Source: Cloacimonetes bacterium UBA6097 (lineage in GTDB: Bacteria > Cloacimonadota > Cloacimonadia > Cloacimonadales > Cloacimonadaceae). From it: 64,000 nt of DNA. The stretch's first letter is position 1. Each line of letters opens with the position of its first letter. Shown here in pieces: positions 7,231 to 17,285 of this stretch. The stretch spans positions 150,814 through 214,813 of the forward strand of contig DIWV01000002.1 in assembly GCA_002435865.1 (NCBI GenBank), in the 5' to 3' direction. The notes beneath the pieces were generated by a model. That model searched no databases, was not told the DNA's origin, and saw only the letters and a list, made by a program, of their open reading frames with translations. The position numbers and the translations under genes were made by a program.

Positions 7231-7300
7231 CGGACAGGCACAAGACCTGTCCCTACAAGCATAAAAAAACATAGATCCCCGATCGGGTCGAGGATGACGG
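7231..7300. repeat. GACAGGCACAAGACCTGTCC and GATCCCCGATCGGG repeats
   Basis: A palindromic unit GACAGGCACAAGACCTGTCC followed by CTAC (7233-7256), then a GATCCCC...GAGGATGACGG unit (7273-7300). The first belongs to a family also seen at about 28327, 44530, 45663, 45730 and 46103. It ends just before the SUMF1 lipoprotein promoter region. Confidence 0.65.
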
Positions 7301-7408
7301 ACGCAGGTAATCTATAGCATAAATAAGTTGACAAATATCATGGCAATCGGTAACGTTATATTAGCGTGGTTCAGCGCATTAAATCAATTAAAACCTGGGG
7401 AGGAAAAG

Positions 7409-8500
7409 ATGAGAAAGAGTTTTTTTGTTGTCCTGTGTTTAATTATAATACTGCTTCTGGTAATGTCCTGCAGTACAAAATCCACCGAACCGAAAACCGT
7501 AGCTACCCCAACCTTTTCTCCTGCCGGAGGTACTTATTCTTCCGGACAGACGGTTACCATCTCCTGTGCTACAAGCGGTGCGGAAATAAGATATACTTCT
7601 GACGGAACTGTACCGACCTCTGCATCAACATTGTATAGTGCTCCTATAACAGTATCTGCCACATCAACTATCAAAGCCAAAGGCTTCAAAGATGGCTGGG
7701 ATGCCAGCCAGACTGCAACTGCAGCGTACATTATTTATGCACTTCCTGCAGAATTTGTACTTGTTGAAGGCGGGACTTTCTTTAACGGTTTATCAAACGT
7801 CACTCTTAGCAGCTATTACATTTCCAAATATGAGCTGACCCAGACCGAATACACTGCTGTGATGGGAACGAACCCGTCTAATCATCAGAGTGTTACAAAT
7901 GGACCTGTGGAAAATATGTCCTGGCTCAATACTATTGTGTATTGTAATAAACGCAGCGTGATGGAAGGTCTGACCCCCTGCTACAGTTACAGCACCTTTG
8001 GAACAAATCCGGTCAACTGGCCGGAAGAATGGGATGATGAAGACGTTTATCCGCCCTATTCAAATCATGAATTGATTGCCTGTAACTGGGCTGCTAATGG
8101 ATATCGTCTGCCCACTGAGATGGAATGGGAATACGCTGCCAGGGGTGGAAATCTATCCCAGGGATATACATACAGTGGAAGTAATGATATAGATTCAGTA
8201 ACCTGGTACTCAGATAATTCAGGCAATACTACTCATCCCGTAGACTCCAAAGCTCCCAATGAATTGGGAATATATAATATGAGCGGTAATGTTAATGAAA
8301 TGGTATGGGATATTCAGGATGCATATCCTGCAGGTGACCAAACCAATCCGCATGGACCTGAAAATGGTTGGTATAGAGCTGTCCGCGGAGGTGAGTATTT
8401 GGGACTGGAAGCACACTGCCAGGTTAATTACCGGGGAGCTTGTTCTGTAACGTATCCTTCTTTCAACCGTGGTTTCCGTATTGCCAAAAACTATCCGTGA
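7409..8500 (+). CDS. Lipoprotein with CHB_HEX-type and SUMF1 (FGE-like) domains
   Basis: A 363-residue lipoprotein. I chose ATG 7409 because GGGGAGGAAAAG precedes it and a signal peptide ending in lipobox LVMSC (Cys21) follows directly; 27 further upstream in-frame codons lack signal features. Residues about 27-110 match the C-terminal chitobiase/beta-hexosaminidase type domain (FSPAGGTYSSGQTVTI, IRYTSDGTVP). Residues about 115-363 are a formylglycine-generating-enzyme/SUMF1-type domain (VEGGTFFNG, YRLPTEMEWEYAARGG, NELGIYNMSGNV). Such domains in this phylum are mostly non-catalytic C-type-lectin-like folds on surface proteins. TTGACA at 7328 could be its -35. Role at the cell surface is inferred. 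Confidence 0.85.
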   Translation: MRKSFFVVLCLIIILLLVMSCSTKSTEPKTVATPTFSPAGGTYSSGQTVTISCATSGAEIRYTSDGTVPTSASTLYSAPITVSATSTIKAKGFKDGWDASQTATAAYIIYALPAEFVLVEGGTFFNGLSNVTLSSYYISKYELTQTEYTAVMGTNPSNHQSVTNGPVENMSWLNTIVYCNKRSVMEGLTPCYSYSTFGTNPVNWPEEWDDEDVYPPYSNHELIACNWAANGYRLPTEMEWEYAARGGNLSQGYTYSGSNDIDSVTWYSDNSGNTTHPVDSKAPNELGIYNMSGNVNEMVWDIQDAYPAGDQTNPHGPENGWYRAVRGGEYLGLEAHCQVNYRGACSVTYPSFNRGFRIAKNYP

Positions 8501-8530
8501 TTGATTAAGAATTGCAGATAATCTGAACAG

Positions 8531-8587
8531 CGTGTCTTCCCAAACTTGATTTGGGATCCAGCTCCGCTAAAGAAATCCGGAATGACA
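8531..8587. repeat. Dispersed repeat before the FG-GAP protein gene
   Basis: CGTGTCTTCCCAAACTTG, ATCCAGCTCCG and GGAATGACA are the recognisable parts. ATCCAGCTCCG is shared with 12180-12220. It lies in the 180-bp gap between two plus-strand secreted-protein genes; TTGACA follows at 8596. Confidence 0.6.
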
Positions 8588-8682
8588 TAAAGAGGTTGAC
8601 AAGATATCAGGTCTGACGTTCTTTTGCAATATACATTTGAATAAATTATGAATACTATATAGAACAATTTATGGGGGATATC

Positions 8683-11600
8683 ATGAAGTGTTTATTAGTA
8701 GCAATAATGTTATTCATGGTGGTCGGTTTGGCATTTGCCGAATGGACTGTTGTAGGTTCTTATCCCATCAGCGGAAAAGCTTCCGGGCTTGCTTCTGACG
8801 GGACATATCTTTACTACGGCATCTATGGTACAAACGGTGGTCGCGTCTACCGGTTTAATCCGGCAAATCAACAGGAAACTATGCTGTTTGATAATTCAAC
8901 AATTAACGACAGCTATGGAATGACCTATGACGGTCAGTATCTCTGGATTACAGACCACGTTACTTCTACGACTGTTCCTGCTTATGCTCTCCAGCTTGAT
9001 TTTACAGGTGCAGTTGTTTCACAGTTTAATCTTCCCGACTATTATATGTCCGGTATTGCCTATGATGACGGGAACTACTGGGTTAATACCTATTATCCTG
9101 ACCCCGGGACAATTTATAAAGTAACCGGTACAGGAGCTATTCTTCAACAGTTTACAGCTCCCAATGCACAGCCCTGGGATATATGCGTGGAAGGTAACAA
9201 TCTCTGGATAGCAGATTACAACGCATCAATGTTTTATAAAGTTACTGAGACAGGTACTGTTTTGGAAAGTCATGCTTCAGAGATTCAAAGACCTGCAGGT
9301 GTAGTATATGATGGGCAGTATTTGTGGTATGTGGCAGGAGCTTTGAGCGCTCCCAGCACTCTTTATAAAGTAGATTTATCCGGTACAGGGACTCCCGTTA
9401 TCAATGTAGCTGTTGATGAATATGATTTTGGCAATGTAATAGCCACTCAAACCGCAACTGATAATATCACTGTTACAAACACAGGAGTTGGTGACCTGAT
9501 ATTAAATAATATAAATTTCTCCTCTGCCTTTTATTCAACCACTGCTGTTTTACCGGATACACTGTCGCAGAATGAAAGTGTTCAGATCCCTGTAACGTTC
9601 TCACCTAACGCCCTGGGAGAATTTCCTGATGTTATGACCATTGCTTCCAATGACCCGATACATCCGGCCGTGACGGTAGATTTAACCGGGTATGGAGTTT
9701 CAGCCAATGCATCAATTGCACTCTCGCCTTTAACAACAGATTATGGAGTGGTCAGGATAAATGGTGATACAGGCAGGTTTTTCACTATTCTTAACCAGGG
9801 ATTAGCCAGTCTTCTGATTACCAGCATCAGTTTCTCTAATCCTGATTTCTTTATTGATAACAGCGTTCAACTGCCTATTAACCTCCTTACCCGGGAGGAA
9901 TATTCACTGCGTATTTGGTTCAGTCCAGGTTCTGCAGGACAGATTATATCCACTGCCTTTTTCAGTAGTAATGATCCCGTAAATCCTCAGGCAAGCATTA
10001 GTCTCACAGGAGTTGGAGAAGCATCGAACCTGGCAATGGGTTCGCAGCTTTGGGATTATCAGATTGAAGACGGAACTTTCACAAATATCAGGGCAATCAA
10101 GCCAATATCCGATATCTGGGGTAACGGACTAGACGATGTGATTGAATGCGGAGAAGACTATTATGTAAGAGCTTTGAACGGTAATTCCAGCGGAACTGCA
10201 GATGTTATCTGGGAACAATATATATATTCCGGGGCTATATATTCATACCGTGGTCTGGCAATCAGCAATGACCTTAACGGTGACGGAATCAAAGATGTGG
10301 TTGTCGGCACTACAGGCGGAGACCGTGCAGTAAGGGCATATTCAGGAAAAACAGGGACTTTGCTCTGGATTTTTAATACTGATATTTACGGAGAAGGCGG
10401 CTGGGTATACATGGTGGATGCAGGTCATGATTTTAATAATGACCAGATACCTGATGTACTTGCAGCAACAGGTGATGATGCATATGAAACAGGACCTAAA
10501 CGTGTTTTCCTGATTAATGGAGCTACCGGATTAGTGATTTGGGAACGTTATGCACAGGGTCCTGCCTTTGCAGTAATAAGCGTAGAAGATTTTACCAATG
10601 ACGGGGTACCGGATGTAGTTTCCGGAACTTCCAACGAAGCGGAAAACCAGGCATTTGTAAAAGGTATTAACGGAGCGACCGGAGCTATAGAATGGAGCAT
10701 GGAACCAGCCGGAACATCTGTATGGGCTCTGGCTCAGATAGATGATTTGAACAATGACAACATTGATGATATAATTATCGGTTCTTTTAATGACAACGGT
10801 AACTATTATGCTTTAAACGCTGCTACAGGCAGTGTCATCTGGTCCGGTTCTACAGGAGCATCACTGATTATGCAGTTTGAAGTATTGGGAGATGTTAACG
10901 GAGACGGATTTAATGATATAGCTATTGGTCATGTTTCACCAAATGCTGTTCTTGTAAGCGGATTGACAGGTCAATTCATCTGGTCTCAACCAATTGCTGA
11001 TAACGGCTGGTATATAGCTAACGGCGGCGACCTGACAGGTGACGGGATAAATGACCTGATGATAGGCACTCTATATATAAATAATGCAGCATACTATATA
11101 GACAGTACAGACGGGGATATTCTGGCAACTATAACACCAGGAACTCCCGTAGATGCAATAGGAGCAATCAGGGATGTAACAGGAGATAACTCCAAGGAAA
11201 TGATTGTCGGAGGAAGGAACGGTACTATCCGTTGTTATTCCGGTGGACCTGTTACATTACCTAATCCGGGATATATTGCAGGTTCTGTAGCCATATCAGA
11301 AGGACCCGGAATCATTACACAGGTAGTCGTATCGGCAGGAAACGTAAATGTAAATCCAAACCAGCAAGGGGAATATACTATAACTATTGCACCGGGAACG
11401 TACACTGTTACTGCCACTCTTCCCGGCTATTATGCACCACCTATTCCCAATGTGACTGTTATTGCAGGTCAGACTGTTGGTGATGCTTTTTTCCCGTTAC
11501 AATTGCTGCCGTTGGTACATCCGGTTAATCTGGCAGTTAATGTTGAGACTGGCGTCTTTACCTGGGAGGATTCCTTATCAGCACATGATTATTATCCTGA

Positions 11601-12069
11601 CAGCTATAACGTCTACCTGGATGGTAATCTGGCAGGAAATACGACTGATTCGATCTATACTTTTGCCGGTCTGGTAGTTAATACCACATATCTTGCTGGT
11701 GTGCAGGGAGTTTACCCTACCGGTGAAACTGATATAGTAACTACTCAATTCACTTATACCGGTTCAGGAATCGGTGATGAGCCAGTTCCCATAGTTACCG
11801 GATTACTGGGTAACTATCCAAATCCTTTCAATCCAAGCACAACTATCAGCTTTTCATTGGAGAAATCAGATTATGTTACTTTAGAAATTTATAACGTAAA
11901 AGGTGAAAAGATTAGGCGGCTTGTAGGCGAAACTATGAAAAGAGGTATACACTATCTCTTATGGGATGGGAAGGATGACTCACATAAACAACAGGCAAGT
12001 GGTGTCTATCTGTATCGTTTTGTTACAGGCAAACATAGCGAAACAGGTAAAATGCTGCTCCTTAAATAG
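8683..12069 (+). CDS. Secreted FG-GAP repeat protein with T9SS sorting domain
   Basis: A 1128-residue secreted protein. ATG 8683 follows a GGGGGA motif and opens a signal peptide (MKCLLVAIMLFMVVGLAFA). Order of domains: a beta-propeller-like part (about 20-240); two ASPM/SPD-2/Hydin-type domains (about 243-455, YDFGNVIATQTATDNITV); seven or more FG-GAP/VCBS repeats with DLNGDGIKDVVVG and DVNGDGFNDIAIG calcium-loop motifs (about 455-870); a carboxypeptidase-regulatory-like domain; an FN3-like domain; and a type-A T9SS sorting domain (NYPNPFNPSTTISFSL ... GVYLYRF). It is probably exported by T9SS and anchored or released outside. Ligand is unknown. It is the first of three such sorting-domain proteins here. 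Confidence 0.85.
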   Translation: MKCLLVAIMLFMVVGLAFAEWTVVGSYPISGKASGLASDGTYLYYGIYGTNGGRVYRFNPANQQETMLFDNSTINDSYGMTYDGQYLWITDHVTSTTVPAYALQLDFTGAVVSQFNLPDYYMSGIAYDDGNYWVNTYYPDPGTIYKVTGTGAILQQFTAPNAQPWDICVEGNNLWIADYNASMFYKVTETGTVLESHASEIQRPAGVVYDGQYLWYVAGALSAPSTLYKVDLSGTGTPVINVAVDEYDFGNVIATQTATDNITVTNTGVGDLILNNINFSSAFYSTTAVLPDTLSQNESVQIPVTFSPNALGEFPDVMTIASNDPIHPAVTVDLTGYGVSANASIALSPLTTDYGVVRINGDTGRFFTILNQGLASLLITSISFSNPDFFIDNSVQLPINLLTREEYSLRIWFSPGSAGQIISTAFFSSNDPVNPQASISLTGVGEASNLAMGSQLWDYQIEDGTFTNIRAIKPISDIWGNGLDDVIECGEDYYVRALNGNSSGTADVIWEQYIYSGAIYSYRGLAISNDLNGDGIKDVVVGTTGGDRAVRAYSGKTGTLLWIFNTDIYGEGGWVYMVDAGHDFNNDQIPDVLAATGDDAYETGPKRVFLINGATGLVIWERYAQGPAFAVISVEDFTNDGVPDVVSGTSNEAENQAFVKGINGATGAIEWSMEPAGTSVWALAQIDDLNNDNIDDIIIGSFNDNGNYYALNAATGSVIWSGSTGASLIMQFEVLGDVNGDGFNDIAIGHVSPNAVLVSGLTGQFIWSQPIADNGWYIANGGDLTGDGINDLMIGTLYINNAAYYIDSTDGDILATITPGTPVDAIGAIRDVTGDNSKEMIVGGRNGTIRCYSGGPVTLPNPGYIAGSVAISEGPGIITQVVVSAGNVNVNPNQQGEYTITIAPGTYTVTATLPGYYAPPIPNVTVIAGQTVGDAFFPLQLLPLVHPVNLAVNVETGVFTWEDSLSAHDYYPDSYNVYLDGNLAGNTTDSIYTFAGLVVNTTYLAGVQGVYPTGETDIVTTQFTYTGSGIGDEPVPIVTGLLGNYPNPFNPSTTISFSLEKSDYVTLEIYNVKGEKIRRLVGETMKRGIHYLLWDGKDDSHKQQASGVYLYRFVTGKHSETGKMLLLK

Positions 12070-12129
12070 ATAAAACACAGGCAGGAGAGATTTAACCGCA
12101 GAAAGCACAGAAAAACAGACAAAGAATTA

Positions 12130-12343
12130 GAACACGAAATACACTAAAAAGAAGAAATATACGAAAACAACACTTTAGTGTCATTCCGTACTTAATACGA
12201 AATCCAGCTCCGCAATAAAAGTCTGCGAAACAGACAAATGTTATAACTTAAAACCTGGATAACAGCCTGCGCTGGAATGACCCAACCACTTAACTCGTAA
12301 CTCGTAACTCGTAACATAAACCCTCTGTGTCTCTGTGGTGAAA
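12130..12343. repeat. Compound repeat tract between convergent genes
   Basis: The 277-bp gap is almost all repeats: GAACACGAAATACACTAAAAAG (12130-12151, inverted near-copy at 46151-46174), TGTCATTCC...ATCCAGCTCCG (12178-12212), GGATAACAGCCTGCGCTGGAATGAC (12257-12281), three and a half copies of the 7-mer TAACTCG (12291-12315), and CCTCTGTGTCTCTGTGGTG (about 12319-12337). No T-rich terminator hairpin is obvious. Confidence 0.65.
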
Positions 12344-12346
12344 AAA

Positions 12347-13003
12347 TCACATAGTCAGGTTGTGGCTGTTTTCCTTCAGCCATTTACGTCTCGATTTATA
12401 ATCCGGTATAATGGATTCCACTTTGTGCCAGAAGGCTTTGGAGTGGTCATGATGTTTTAGGTGAACAAGTTCGTGCACAACAACATAGTCGATGATTTCC
12501 AAAGGAGCCATAATCAACCGCCAGCTGAAATTGACATAGCCTTTGGGAGAACAGGAACCCCATCTCTGTTTAGCATTGGATAATCTGATTGCTTTAACTT
12601 GTAGTCCTGTTGCTGCTGAATATTGCTCTACCCTATCTGTAATGACCTGCAAAGCTTCTTTTTTGTACCATGAATATAAAACTTTCTGCACATGATGACT
12701 GTGCTTTGGTGCTATATATAGCTTTCCGTGAAGTTCTACAGTTGATTTAAGGATATCGGAAAACTCCAGGATATAGCTTTCACCCAGATAGAGAAACTCC
12801 TCGCCTTCTGTAAAAGCTTTTTGTATCACAGCATTGTTACGGACTCTGGTTACTTGTTTCTCTATCCAGTCCTGCTTCTTCAGGATAAAATCCTCAATCA
12901 CCTTTACTGATAACTTCAGAGGTGCACGTACTTCAAGTTCGCCATCCTTAGTTATATGAATGGCTAAAGTTCTGCGTCTGGAGCGGATAAGATTATATTC
13001 CAT
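12347..13003 (-). CDS. YgjP-family (M48-like) metal-dependent hydrolase
   Basis: A 218-residue protein of the YgjP/DUF45 family, zinc metallopeptidase-like proteins often found with restriction or nucleotide-metabolism genes, with substrate generally unknown. The zinc motif is HELVHLKHHDHSKAFW (HExxH plus a downstream His), preceded by RWGSCSPKGYVNFSWRLIMAP, which is the family signature. The N-terminus begins IRSRRRTLAIHI. No signal peptide, so cytoplasmic. It starts 14 bp after the end of the 1340-residue secreted protein gene on the same strand and may be co-transcribed, although the pairing has no clear functional logic. Confidence 0.9.
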   Translation of the reverse strand: MEYNLIRSRRRTLAIHITKDGELEVRAPLKLSVKVIEDFILKKQDWIEKQVTRVRNNAVIQKAFTEGEEFLYLGESYILEFSDILKSTVELHGKLYIAPKHSHHVQKVLYSWYKKEALQVITDRVEQYSAATGLQVKAIRLSNAKQRWGSCSPKGYVNFSWRLIMAPLEIIDYVVVHELVHLKHHDHSKAFWHKVESIIPDYKSRRKWLKENSHNLTM

Positions 13004-13017
13004 GGGTATTAAGTCTG

Positions 13018-16000
13018 CTATCTGATGATAGCTTTTAACTCCTTCCAGGTTACTTTACTACTTCTGGAGACTAAATCATTAAAAGCAGTTTCCTGTTCAC
13101 GTGTGTAGAACTTTACTGCCACTACCTTGTAAAACATTGAGGTGCAGAACAATGCTACTTCCTGATGAATATATGTCAACCCTGTTGTGCTTCCAAGATA
13201 CCAGAAATAGTCATCATCATCCGGAGTTTCATTAAACAGGATAATATACCTGTCCGGAGTGGCAGGAACACCGTAAATAGTAGTTGAAACCGCATCCCAG
13301 CTTATTTCAGCATTGTTTGCATTAATTGTAATCAGGACATTTTCCGGTATAGAAAGTGGAACTTCCACATTACCAATAAGGGTAATCATTATTACCGGCT
13401 GATTTATTGAATTATTAATAATCCTCATCGTATCGTATACAGCAGCATTAGTTAACGGTGCAAAGGTCACTGTTATAAGAATTGAACTTCCTGCATATAC
13501 AGGAACCGGAATTATTCCATGTGGAAAAAACCTTGTCTCTGGTTGTGCAAAAGTTATTTCGTTAATCCACAAAGTGTCTGTGCCGTTATTCAGAATTTCA
13601 ATTTGCTGATGAGACTGCTGTCCGGGATTAACCATACCATAACTCATTATAGCAGGTGACAATAATTGTGCCATTGGAACATGAGGAGTTGCCGTAATGT
13701 AATCCGTTCTGGTATAGGTCTGCACTCCGTCAAAGGAGTTTGTAACTGTCAGTGATACAGTATATGTTCCCGGGATTTCATAAATATGCGTAGGATTTTC
13801 CATGTCGGAAGTATTTCCATCGCCAAAGTCCCATAGCCGGGTTGAGATTATGCCACTTCCGGGATTGACTGTTTCGGTAAAATTAACTTCAAGGGGAATC
13901 TCTCCGGTTGTGTTGTCAGCCACAAAGTCAATTGTCGGCAGAACCACTTCAAAAGGATGAATAATAAAACTGCCTGAACTTTCAATATGCATATAGCTGT
14001 CTTCTGTGGAGGTTAATCTTACCCTGCAGGTAGTTGAAGGCAAATTCGGCACTTCCCATGCATAGTAACTATACCAGGCAGGAACGTTGCCGGCAAGATT
14101 AGTCCAGGTTATTCCATCATCATAACTGAGATCAATATTAATGGCATTCAAGCCAAATTCATCCCAGGTTATCTCCTGATTGGAAAGAGCAAAATAGTTC
14201 TCACCACCATCTGGAGCTTGCAGAACAAGTACTTTGTCAGTAACTACAAAAGGATTCTCAGACTTGCCTATTATCCGGCTGGAATTGCTTTCAACTGCCC
14301 TCAGCCACATCTCATTTGCCTGTCCGGTAATACAAAACCACTGCATTTCCTGATTTAACACTGAAACTGCATTGTTGTTTATTCTAGTCCAGATGGTATC
14401 ATCAGTGGAAAATTCCCACCAGATATTCCAGGCAGGATTTACAGCCTGGTTTGTCCATCTGATGGGGAAAAGAGATGTATTGGTAACAAATCCACCGCCA
14501 TTGGCATTCATCAGTTTAAGAGGATTGCGAATACTGAAGTCAGCATCGCTAATGTCATACATGGCAGGATTATCAGCATTTGAAACCCTGATTCTGCCGG
14601 TTGAGGTTGGTGTTCCGGGGACCGATGTAATAAAGCTTCCTGCACTTGCAGGAGTTGAAGATATTATCTCAGACCAGTTGTTTCCGCCGTCCGGAGAATA
14701 CTCTATCTTTACATTGGTAACTCCAGGCGCAGACCACATAATATCAGCGTTATAATAATCAGAATAATCACCTGTAATCACTTCTCCGCCATTGGGAGAA
14801 ATTACCTGTACTTTACCTATACCAAAGACATTATCCGAAATGTCATATATTTCAGGATTAGCTATACTGCGAACCCTTATTCTGCAATTGGAAGAAGGAT
14901 TGTCGGGAACAGACCACTGGTAGGTATTTGTATCTAATCCTGTAATAATTTCAGTCCAGGATACGCCATTATCTATGCTCAAATCAAGAGCTACATTTGT
15001 TACATTTTGCCTAATCCAGTTGATATCGATACTTTGCCCCACATTAAAGTGAATACCGCTGTTATTGGGATATGAGAACAATAACTTTGGCAAAGTACTA
15101 CTTGTAGTAATCCTGAAGGCATCACTCACATCGTTAAACAATTGATTGTCAGCCGAAGCTATCATAATTTTACATAGGGTGGAATTCAGCGCCGGCACCT
15201 GATAGTAATAAAATCCCTGGCTGCCTGCAACAGTTGCCAGGTTATACCATTGGCTGCCATTATCAAATGATATGTATAATACAACCTGCGGAGGAGGATT
15301 AATCGTTGACCAGCTAACTGTTCTGGTTGTTCCTGATAGCCATATGTCTCCTGCCACAGGATATTCCAACACATCATAACCATACGTTTGAAAGGACCAG
15401 ACAGGACAATCCGGTGCATCTCCAAATGAGTTATACGGTACTATTTTCCAATAGTAAGTAGTATTTAATTCCAAATCAGGAGATGGATTATAATTTAGAG
15501 TTGCTCCCAAATCCAGGCTATCAACAATATTGGTGGGCGGATTATCTGTCCCGAGCCAGATTTTGAAACCTGATGGAATATTTGAACCCAAAGAGTTGAT
15601 ATTGCCATTCCAGTTTAGTATTTTGGATGGTAATATTGACACAGAAGTATTTCCTGGAAGAGGTTGTGATGCTATGTCAGGGATTTGTGTCACTTCTGTC
15701 AGTTTTGCCACATAGATATTGTCACTGTAGTCACCTGTAGATAGACTATTGTAGCCAAAAGTTGCAGCGATCCTATAACTTCCGGTTATAAATACTTCTC
15801 CGGCGTTATTTACAGCATTTGAAAATGCTATGTCATAATCATTACCACCCGCGCTTTTTGCCCAAACCCAGTTACCGAGACTGTCTATTTTTGCAACGAA
15901 AGGGTCATAATGAGGTGAATTAAGGATTGTTGTACCAAAAGTAGCATTTCCACTAAAATAACCTGATGTGTATAAATTGCTAGCGCTGTCAATTGATAAA

Positions 16001-17040
16001 CCCCTGCTTTCCACATTACTTGTTACGACTGCCTGGGTTGCCCATTGCCAGATACCTGCGCTGTCAATTTTCGCTACGTAAGCATTCATATTAGGGGCAC
16101 CGGCTAAACTTATAGCGCCGAAACTTGCAGAATACTGATATGTTCCGGATATATATGCATCTCCATTATTATTTGCTGTTATACTATAACAGGATTGATA
16201 GTTGGGTCCTCCGCCTTGTGTTGTCCAAATCCAGTTACCCTCGGTATCGAGTTTTGCTACAAATACATCATTATCCCATTGTTGGGTACTGGATAATTGA
16301 GTAGTCCCAAATGTAGCAGTTCCTGCGAAATAACCGGATAGATAAACATAACCGGCATTATCTGCAGTGATGGAGTATCCGGTCTCATTAGCTGACCCTC
16401 CGGCATTTTTCGCCCATAGCCAGTTGCCATTTGTGTCAAGTTTTGCTATGAAAATGTCTGTAGATCCCAATCCGGGTAAAACTGTGGAACCAAATGCAAT
16501 TGTGTTATAATAATACCCGGTAACATAAGCATTTCCTGCGATGTCGCATGCTACAGACCAGGAGTAATCACTGTCCCAACCACCGGCTTTTATTGCCCAT
16601 AGCCAATTACCGTTCGTATCAAGTTTTGCCACAAAAATATCATGAGAACCAAAACTGGATAAAGTGGTCCCACCTATAGTGGTAGTATATTGAAATGCTC
16701 CTGTAAGGTAAATATTACCCGCACCGTCTAAGGCGATTGAGGTGCAATTATCATCTTCGGGTCCACCACCTTTTATTACCCAAAGCCAATTGCCGGCTGC
16801 ATCAAGCTTGGCTATAAAAAAATCTCTTTGACCACTACTGGTTAATGTTGTTGTACCTATTGTGGTTGTATCATAAAATATTCCCGCAACATAAGAATTG
16901 CCGGAATCATCAACTTTGATAGCCATTCCCTGATCCGTACTCGTCCCTCCGGCATCTTTCACCCATTGCCAGTCCATATTCTGTCCATAAAGTGCAGTTA
17001 GCACCAAAGCCATCACTAAAATTACAAATCTTCTTACCAT
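13018..17040 (-). CDS. Large secreted SBBP-repeat / PKD-domain protein
   Basis: A 1340-residue exported protein with signal peptide MVRRFVILVMALVLTALYG. Residues about 25-455 hold eight SBBP beta-propeller repeats, each with variants of NWLWAIKAGG, GNAYVTGYY and IFIAKLD. Then come several Ig-like segments with a repeated 'SPDGGNNWSEI' / 'ISDADFSI' pattern (about 550-1070), a PKD domain (RLWDFGDGNTSD, about 1085-1165), an ASPM/Hydin-like domain and an FN3-like end. Unlike the other large secreted proteins of the window it has no NYPNPFNP-type sorting domain; it stops at a short ELKAIIR tail. Surface or secreted adhesin-like role is inferred. Confidence 0.8.
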   Translation of the reverse strand: MVRRFVILVMALVLTALYGQNMDWQWVKDAGGTSTDQGMAIKVDDSGNSYVAGIFYDTTTIGTTTLTSSGQRDFFIAKLDAAGNWLWVIKGGGPEDDNCTSIALDGAGNIYLTGAFQYTTTIGGTTLSSFGSHDIFVAKLDTNGNWLWAIKAGGWDSDYSWSVACDIAGNAYVTGYYYNTIAFGSTVLPGLGSTDIFIAKLDTNGNWLWAKNAGGSANETGYSITADNAGYVYLSGYFAGTATFGTTQLSSTQQWDNDVFVAKLDTEGNWIWTTQGGGPNYQSCYSITANNNGDAYISGTYQYSASFGAISLAGAPNMNAYVAKIDSAGIWQWATQAVVTSNVESRGLSIDSASNLYTSGYFSGNATFGTTILNSPHYDPFVAKIDSLGNWVWAKSAGGNDYDIAFSNAVNNAGEVFITGSYRIAATFGYNSLSTGDYSDNIYVAKLTEVTQIPDIASQPLPGNTSVSILPSKILNWNGNINSLGSNIPSGFKIWLGTDNPPTNIVDSLDLGATLNYNPSPDLELNTTYYWKIVPYNSFGDAPDCPVWSFQTYGYDVLEYPVAGDIWLSGTTRTVSWSTINPPPQVVLYISFDNGSQWYNLATVAGSQGFYYYQVPALNSTLCKIMIASADNQLFNDVSDAFRITTSSTLPKLLFSYPNNSGIHFNVGQSIDINWIRQNVTNVALDLSIDNGVSWTEIITGLDTNTYQWSVPDNPSSNCRIRVRSIANPEIYDISDNVFGIGKVQVISPNGGEVITGDYSDYYNADIMWSAPGVTNVKIEYSPDGGNNWSEIISSTPASAGSFITSVPGTPTSTGRIRVSNADNPAMYDISDADFSIRNPLKLMNANGGGFVTNTSLFPIRWTNQAVNPAWNIWWEFSTDDTIWTRINNNAVSVLNQEMQWFCITGQANEMWLRAVESNSSRIIGKSENPFVVTDKVLVLQAPDGGENYFALSNQEITWDEFGLNAINIDLSYDDGITWTNLAGNVPAWYSYYAWEVPNLPSTTCRVRLTSTEDSYMHIESSGSFIIHPFEVVLPTIDFVADNTTGEIPLEVNFTETVNPGSGIISTRLWDFGDGNTSDMENPTHIYEIPGTYTVSLTVTNSFDGVQTYTRTDYITATPHVPMAQLLSPAIMSYGMVNPGQQSHQQIEILNNGTDTLWINEITFAQPETRFFPHGIIPVPVYAGSSILITVTFAPLTNAAVYDTMRIINNSINQPVIMITLIGNVEVPLSIPENVLITINANNAEISWDAVSTTIYGVPATPDRYIILFNETPDDDDYFWYLGSTTGLTYIHQEVALFCTSMFYKVVAVKFYTREQETAFNDLVSRSSKVTWKELKAIIR

Positions 17041-17106
17041 TATATCCTCTCAGGTTCTTTATTTAGTTGGATTTTTTTTATTTTAATTGGAATGTGGTTT
17101 TGTTAT

Positions 17107-17135
17107 CCCTTAAAGCAGAGATGTTTTACTGTCAA
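17107..17135 (-). promoter_or_regulatory. Candidate promoter of the SBBP/PKD protein gene
   Basis: Minus strand TTGACA (17130-17135), 17-bp spacer and TAAGGG (17107-17112), 67 bp upstream of the start codon. The -35 is perfect and the -10 partial. Confidence 0.35.
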
Positions 17136-17285
17136 GAAATATTCTATTTTATATCCTGGCTTGGAGGTTTTTTCCCTTAATTGAATTTTTTCTTCAGCTA
17201 CAATTCTATAAAAGAAATGTATTTAATGCTTTACTTAATTAAGATTAGCTGTTTAAATATGAGCTCTTTTTAACGTTAAATGAGC

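Noticed and set aside
7023..7334. 103-residue open frame on the minus strand
   Set aside because: It is composed of dispersed repeats (two copies of the 55-bp element) and would have no natural protein.
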